Assembly: GCA_031415695.1 (NCBI GenBank) | Contig: JANOSH010000032.1 | Location: forward strand, 1-64,000 | Direction of reading: 5' to 3' | Source of the DNA: JANOSH01 sp031415695 | GTDB lineage: Bacteria; Actinomycetota; Acidimicrobiia; Acidimicrobiales; Ilumatobacteraceae | Length of the DNA: 64,000 bases | Part shown: positions 59,947 through 64,000 of the stretch, piece after piece | Layout: each line of letters opens with the position of its first letter | How positions within the stretch are numbered: position 1 is the first letter of the stretch | Notes under the pieces: generated by a model | Told to the model about the DNA's origin: nothing | What the model saw: the letters and a program-made list of their open reading frames with translations, nothing else | Databases searched by the model: none | Made by a program: the position numbers and the translations under genes

Positions 59947-62193
59947 CTAGTGGGTGCGAGGCGCTCGGTCGGGGTTGTTACTCGGGTGAGCATGCGGCAT
60001 GATGCGGGCAGCCTCAAACACGCCGTCCACGGCTCGAAGACCCCGAATGACCGCGGTGAGATGGGTGCTGTCGGCCAGTTCAATCTCGAACTTGAGTCGC
60101 GAAATGTGATCTGGGTTCGTTTGCGAACTGGAACCCATAATGTTCAGTTGATGCTCGGAGAGAACGCTTGCGAGGTCACGAAGCAGCCCCGGCCGATCGT
60201 ACGCCGACACGTCGACTTGCACCACGAATTGGCTCCGGCCGGCATCGACATCCCAGTCGACATCGATAACCCGCACCGCCTGCGCTTCCCCCAACGACAC
60301 GGCATTCGTGCAGTCAGTGCGGTGCACGCTGACACCACGGCCGCGGGTATGGAAGCCCATGATGTCGTCGCCGGGAACAGGAAGACAGCATCGGGCAAGT
60401 TTCACCGGCACATCGTCGAAGCCCTCGACGTGCACGCCAACCTCGGCCCGTGATCGAGCCCGTCTGCGCCCGGTGGCTGCTGACACGGAGACAGCTACCG
60501 CCTCGTCATCGCCGACGTCGAGGCGATTCAACCGGTGGGCAACAACGGCGGCACCAACATGGTGCTCGCCGATGGCACGCAAAATAGCCTCGCCGTCGGC
60601 GTAGCCCATGTCGACAGCGACGATGTCGAGCCGTTCGAGTTTCATATACCGGTCGACCGGTAGACCCTCTTTTTTGAGCAGGCTGGTGAGTTCGTCGGAT
60701 CCGGAGGCAACCGTATCGCCACGGCGCTCGCGCAGCTCCCACTGACGGATTTTGTTTCTCGCCCGCGGCGACTTCACGAAGTTCAACCAGTCGGCACTGG
60801 GTCCGCCGATGTCGGTCTTGCGTACGACGATCTCGCAGGTCTCACCCGACCGTAGTAAGTAATCGAGCGGAACGAGTCGGCCATTGACACGCGAACCAAT
60901 GCAGCCATGCCCCACCTCGGTGTGCACGGCGTAAGCAAAATCGACCGGGGTCGACCCAATGGGAAGTTGCATCACCTCGCCCTTGGGTGTGTAGACAAAG
61001 ACGTGTTCGGGAGCCAGATCGGTCTTGAGGTCGTCGAGCCATTCTTTAGCATCGGGATTCACCTGGTTGGAGTCGACCAGATGATCGAGCCAACTCAAGT
61101 CGTCACCACTATTTGACTTGTAGGCCCAGTGTGCAGCGACCCCTGTCTCGGCTTTGTCGTGCATTTCCTGGCTACGGATCTGCACTTCGATTTGTCTACC
61201 CTCGGGCCCGATGACGGTGGTGTGGAGGGCTTGGTAATCGTTGAACTTGGGCATGCCCACGTAGTCTTTGAAGCGACCCGGCACATGGCTGTAGGCCATG
61301 TGAATACACCCGAAGGCTGCGTAACACTCCCTCAGATCACCGACCACGATGCGGATGCCGATCAGGTCGAACACGTCGTCGAACGTCTTTCCTTTGATGC
61401 GCATCTTGTCCCAGATGCTCCACAAGTGCTTTCCCCTACCCGTGACTTCAGAGGTGACGCCAGCGTCGGCCAGTTTGGATCGGACATCGTTGACGATTCG
61501 GCGAACAAGCGCATCTTGCTCCGGCGTGCGTAGATCGACCATGTGATCAATACCGGCGTACCTGGTGGGGTGCAATGCTGCGAAGGCCAGGTCTTCGAGT
61601 TCGGTGCGTAGCCGTTGCATGCCGAGGCGGTTGGCCAATGGTGCGTAGATTTCTAACGTTTCGCTAGCAATCCGCTGCTGTTTCTCGGCCGACAACGCCG
61701 CCAGTGTCCTCATGTTGTGTAGCCGGTCGGCCAGCTTGATGATGAGGACCCGGGTGTCTTTCGCCATCGCCACCAGCATCTTGCGCATCGTGGCCGCCTG
61801 TTGTTCTTCTTTCGAGTCGAAGCGGAGCCGTTCGATTTTGGTGAGACCGTCGACAATGCTGCTGACGTCTTCGCCGAACAGCCGCTTCACATCGACAAGT
61901 GTGATGTCGGTGTCCTCGACCACATCGTGCAACAGGGCAGAGATCACGGTGGTTTCGTCGAGCCCCAATTGAGAAACAATTCTGGCCACGCCGATCGGGT
62001 GAGTGATGTATTTCTCACCACTGCGGCGACGTTGACCTACATGTGCTCCGGCGGCGAGTTCGTACGCTTGAACCAGGCGAGTGGTGTTGGCCTTTGGGCG
62101 CAGTTCGCGATACAAGGCAACCAGCGGGGCTATCTCTGGATCGAGGCCAGCACTAGCGCTACGGGGCGACTTAGCGCGTTCAACGGCCGGCAA
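59947..62193 (-). CDS. rel: Bifunctional (p)ppGpp synthetase/hydrolase Rel
   Basis: This 748-residue stringent-response enzyme makes and degrades (p)ppGpp. Domains in order: HD hydrolase (about 40-200) with intact ALLHDVVEDTD, synthetase (about 240-360) with RFKDYVGMPKFNDYQALHT and QIRSQEMHDKAE, TGS (about 400-460, VFVYTPKGEVMQLPIGSTP), helical and conserved-Cys region (about 560-625), and a C-terminal ACT domain (about 660-735). Both catalytic centres look complete. It directly follows apt (1-bp gap), the normal actinobacterial arrangement. Confidence 0.97.
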   Translation of the reverse strand: MPAVERAKSPRSASAGLDPEIAPLVALYRELRPKANTTRLVQAYELAAGAHVGQRRRSGEKYITHPIGVARIVSQLGLDETTVISALLHDVVEDTDITLVDVKRLFGEDVSSIVDGLTKIERLRFDSKEEQQAATMRKMLVAMAKDTRVLIIKLADRLHNMRTLAALSAEKQQRIASETLEIYAPLANRLGMQRLRTELEDLAFAALHPTRYAGIDHMVDLRTPEQDALVRRIVNDVRSKLADAGVTSEVTGRGKHLWSIWDKMRIKGKTFDDVFDLIGIRIVVGDLRECYAAFGCIHMAYSHVPGRFKDYVGMPKFNDYQALHTTVIGPEGRQIEVQIRSQEMHDKAETGVAAHWAYKSNSGDDLSWLDHLVDSNQVNPDAKEWLDDLKTDLAPEHVFVYTPKGEVMQLPIGSTPVDFAYAVHTEVGHGCIGSRVNGRLVPLDYLLRSGETCEIVVRKTDIGGPSADWLNFVKSPRARNKIRQWELRERRGDTVASGSDELTSLLKKEGLPVDRYMKLERLDIVAVDMGYADGEAILRAIGEHHVGAAVVAHRLNRLDVGDDEAVAVSVSAATGRRRARSRAEVGVHVEGFDDVPVKLARCCLPVPGDDIMGFHTRGRGVSVHRTDCTNAVSLGEAQAVRVIDVDWDVDAGRSQFVVQVDVSAYDRPGLLRDLASVLSEHQLNIMGSSSQTNPDHISRLKFEIELADSTHLTAVIRGLRAVDGVFEAARIMPHAHPSNNPDRAPRTH

Positions 62194-62194
62194 C

Positions 62195-62722
62195 TCAAAA
62201 CCTCAGCAGGCTGATTCGTTCGTGAATTCCAAGTTTCGAAGCACCGTTTAGCGCAGCTATTTCGATGAGGAAGGCAAGGCCGGCGACCTTGCCACCGAGC
62301 CCTTCGATCAGACGAACCGTTGCCGCCGCCGTGCCTCCTGTGGCCAGCACATCGTCGACGATGAGGACATGTTCGCCAGGAAGAAGTGCATCGCGATGAA
62401 TCTCGAGTTTGTCGCTGCCGTACTCCAGCGAATACTCCTCACGCGCCACCGCCCAGGGCAACTTGCCGGCCTTACGAATGGGAATGAATGCAGAACCGAT
62501 TCGGTACGCAACCGCAGCTGCAATGATGAATCCGCGAGCCTCCATACCGGCCACTCGGTCGATTTTCGCACCAGCGAAGTGGTCGGCCAAGGCATCGATG
62601 GAATAGCGGAACGCCGAGGCATCGCCAAGTAACGGTGTGATATCGCGAAAAGTCACACCGGGCGTGGGGTAGTCCTCGATGGACCTAACGAGTTGGGCTA
62701 GCCAGGCTGCGTCGGTCGCCAT
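62195..62722 (-). CDS. apt: Adenine phosphoribosyltransferase
   Basis: Apt salvages adenine to AMP with PRPP. The 175-residue type I phosphoribosyltransferase has YPTPGVTFRDITPLLGDA near the start, MEARGFIIAAAVAYRIG with the purine-contact region, and the PRPP motif HVLIVDDVLATGGTAAATVRLIE (about 118-140). It lies between secF and rel, as in mycobacteria. The start ATG at 62722 follows the secF stop by nine bases. Confidence 0.96.
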   Translation of the reverse strand: MATDAAWLAQLVRSIEDYPTPGVTFRDITPLLGDASAFRYSIDALADHFAGAKIDRVAGMEARGFIIAAAVAYRIGSAFIPIRKAGKLPWAVAREEYSLEYGSDKLEIHRDALLPGEHVLIVDDVLATGGTAAATVRLIEGLGGKVAGLAFLIEIAALNGASKLGIHERISLLRF

Positions 62723-62731
62723 CGCTACAGG

Positions 62732-63874
62732 TTAGCGCCGCTTGTTCTTGCGCGGGCGTGGTGGGTGCCCTAACCCAGCAGCCAACGTGATTTCGGGGTT
62801 CGCTGCTACCCCAGCCGCCGCCGCTCCCGCCGCTGCCTTCGTGACGGCTGCGGCACTACCAGTTGCCCCAGAGCGAAGGGCCGCAAGCGAGTCGCCTTTG
62901 CTGATCTTGTTGCGCAAGTCACGATACTTTGGCTCTCGTTCCTTCAGAATGGCGAGCAGTGGCGTGGCAATAAAGATCGAGCTATACGAGCCCGCGAGTA
63001 GGCCGACCAGCAGGGCAAGTGCGAACTCTCGCAGTGTGATGGCACCAAGCATGTACGAGCCAACTACCAGGAGCGACAGTACCGGCAGTACCGCGGCCAA
63101 CGATGTGTTGATCGACCGCATCAGGGTCTGGTTCATCGACAGGTTGACCACGTCGGAGTAGCTGTACTTTCCTGAACCGAGCCGGCGGGTGTTCTCGTGC
63201 ACCTTGTCGAACACCACGATGGTGTCGTACAGCGAGAAGCCGAGGATGGTGAGGAATGCGGTAAGCGTGGCGGGCGTAACGGCGAACCGGAAAATTGAGT
63301 ACACACCGACCGAGATGAGCACGTCGTGGAGCACGGCGACGAATGCCCCGATAGCCATTTTGGGTTCGAACCGGATGCCGATGAAGATGGACAACGCAAT
63401 GAAGAACATAACGAGGGCGATGATGGCCTTACGTGTGATCTCCTTACCCCAGGTAGCCGACACCGACGACAGCGGCACTTCCTGGTTGTCGACGCCAGCC
63501 GCCGTGGCGAACTCGTTGCGGATGCTTGACTGCAGCTCTTGAGACTGGGCTCCGACCTGGACTCGGATTCGTTCACCGGTGGAACCGTTGAGGGTCTGAA
63601 CCTTGGCGTCGGACCCGCTGATACCGTTGGCCGTCAAAATGCTTTCGGCTTTCTCGATGGTGAGTTCACCCTTAGCTGGTGGTTCCCACACAACACCGCC
63701 CTTGAAGTCGAGGCCAAGATTGAGACCTTGGAACAACAAGGAGATGACCGAGACCAGTAGCAACAGGCCACTGATCGCGAAACCTATGTTGCGCTTACCG
63801 ACGAAGTCGTAGGTGGTTTCGCCGTGATACAGGCGATGCGCGAGGCTTGTTTCGGGGCTGACGACGTCGTTCAT
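62732..63874 (-). CDS. secF: Protein translocase subunit SecF
   Basis: SecF works with SecD to drive late steps of protein export using the proton gradient. The 380-residue protein has a first transmembrane segment (about 28-50), the periplasmic P1 domain (about 55-150, GLNLGLDFKGGVVWE), and five further membrane segments with FLTILGFSLYDTIVVFDKVHENTR and LLVGLLAGSYSSIFIATPLL. The C-terminus has an Ala-rich tail ending in basic residues. ATG 63874 overlaps the secD stop (ATGA); the longer frame lies in secD. Confidence 0.96.
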   Translation of the reverse strand: MNDVVSPETSLAHRLYHGETTYDFVGKRNIGFAISGLLLLVSVISLLFQGLNLGLDFKGGVVWEPPAKGELTIEKAESILTANGISGSDAKVQTLNGSTGERIRVQVGAQSQELQSSIRNEFATAAGVDNQEVPLSSVSATWGKEITRKAIIALVMFFIALSIFIGIRFEPKMAIGAFVAVLHDVLISVGVYSIFRFAVTPATLTAFLTILGFSLYDTIVVFDKVHENTRRLGSGKYSYSDVVNLSMNQTLMRSINTSLAAVLPVLSLLVVGSYMLGAITLREFALALLVGLLAGSYSSIFIATPLLAILKEREPKYRDLRNKISKGDSLAALRSGATGSAAAVTKAAAGAAAAGVAANPEITLAAGLGHPPRPRKNKRR

Positions 63875-64000
63875 GAAACCGCTCCTGCCAGGGGCACGTT
63901 TGGCGTAGCAACACCAAGTACCCGTTTGCCGCTGAACCATCTGCTGCGTGCCATAAGCGCAACTGCATTTCGCGTGAAGAACCAGGCAACGAACAGGTCG
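63871..64000 (-). CDS. secD: Protein translocase subunit SecD, C-terminal end (partial)
   Basis: Only the last 42 codons are inside the window; the gene continues beyond the right edge. The visible end, LFVAWFFTRNAVALMARSR followed by WFSGKRVLGVATPNVPLAGA, fits the end of the last SecD membrane segment and its short cytoplasmic tail. The ATGA overlap with secF and the expected secD-secF order support the call. Confidence 0.88.
   Translation of the reverse strand, partial: DLFVAWFFTRNAVALMARSRWFSGKRVLGVATPNVPLAGAVS

Overview
The window reads as a contiguous piece of an actinobacterial chromosome, most likely from class Acidimicrobiia. The basis is the 16S rRNA fragment at the left edge (Acidimicrobiia-like by recall, not by alignment), the GC-rich codon use, and marker proteins typical of Actinobacteria: a short IHF-like nucleoid protein (mIHF), a PriA without a recognisable Walker A motif, fused AroK-AroB, and secDF-apt-rel-hisS-aspS-rarA-alaS-ruvX-mltG-aro-efp-nusB-pyr-metK-priA order. 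About nine tenths of the genes, including the 16S gene, lie on the minus strand, so replication probably runs from high to low coordinates here. I see no prophage, insertion sequence or CRISPR array.

Reading in the direction of transcription (high to low coordinate): secD(partial)-secF-apt-rel-hisS-aspS-rarA and two small membrane-associated proteins lead to alaS-ruvX-mltG; a plus-strand serpin lipoprotein (49353-50681) sits where other actinobacteria carry aroE; then aroC-aroKB-aroQ-efp-nusB-HAD phosphatase; then the whole UMP pathway pyrR-pyrB-pyrC-carA-carB-pyrD-pyrF continuing into mihF-gmk-rpoZ-coaBC-metK-priA and an arsR-CDF metal-efflux pair (44.4-29.1 kb). A plus-strand pair of RNA methyltransferase-like genes interrupts, followed by def-fmt-rsmB, a vapBC pair, mogA, hisG and a cold-shock-domain gene (28-23.2 kb).

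The infC-rpmI-rplT-trmH-pheS-pheT translation block follows (22.8-17.4 kb). A plus-strand island (aceE, DUF3237, DUF2520, YqgE, with minus-strand DUF4230 and a small lipoprotein) separates it from the arginine operon argC-argB-argD-argF-argR-argH-argG (11.7-4.5 kb), in which every junction is a 4-nt stop/start overlap. A DNA glycosylase, a divergent DUF2332 gene, tyrS and the 5' three quarters of a 16S rRNA gene finish the window. No gene-free stretch exceeds 300 bases; the longest are the rRNA leader (1169-1455), the infC/DUF1844 divergent region (22755-22938) and the alaS upstream region (54885-55008).

The regulatory DNA is the most interesting part. Arrays of TGCAT-N4-ATGCA palindromes spaced 10 bp apart precede argC and carA, linking the in-window ArgR to both. 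The pyrR leader carries a PyrR-binding-loop-like hairpin next to the ribosome binding site, and a textbook intrinsic terminator lies inside the first codons of pyrR. infC has no ATG/GTG/TTG near its conserved N-terminus and appears to start at ATA. A 53-59 bp repeat bounded by CTAG occurs twice, each time starting in the TAG stop codon of the preceding gene. Expected neighbours argJ, aroE and pyrK are absent from their usual places.
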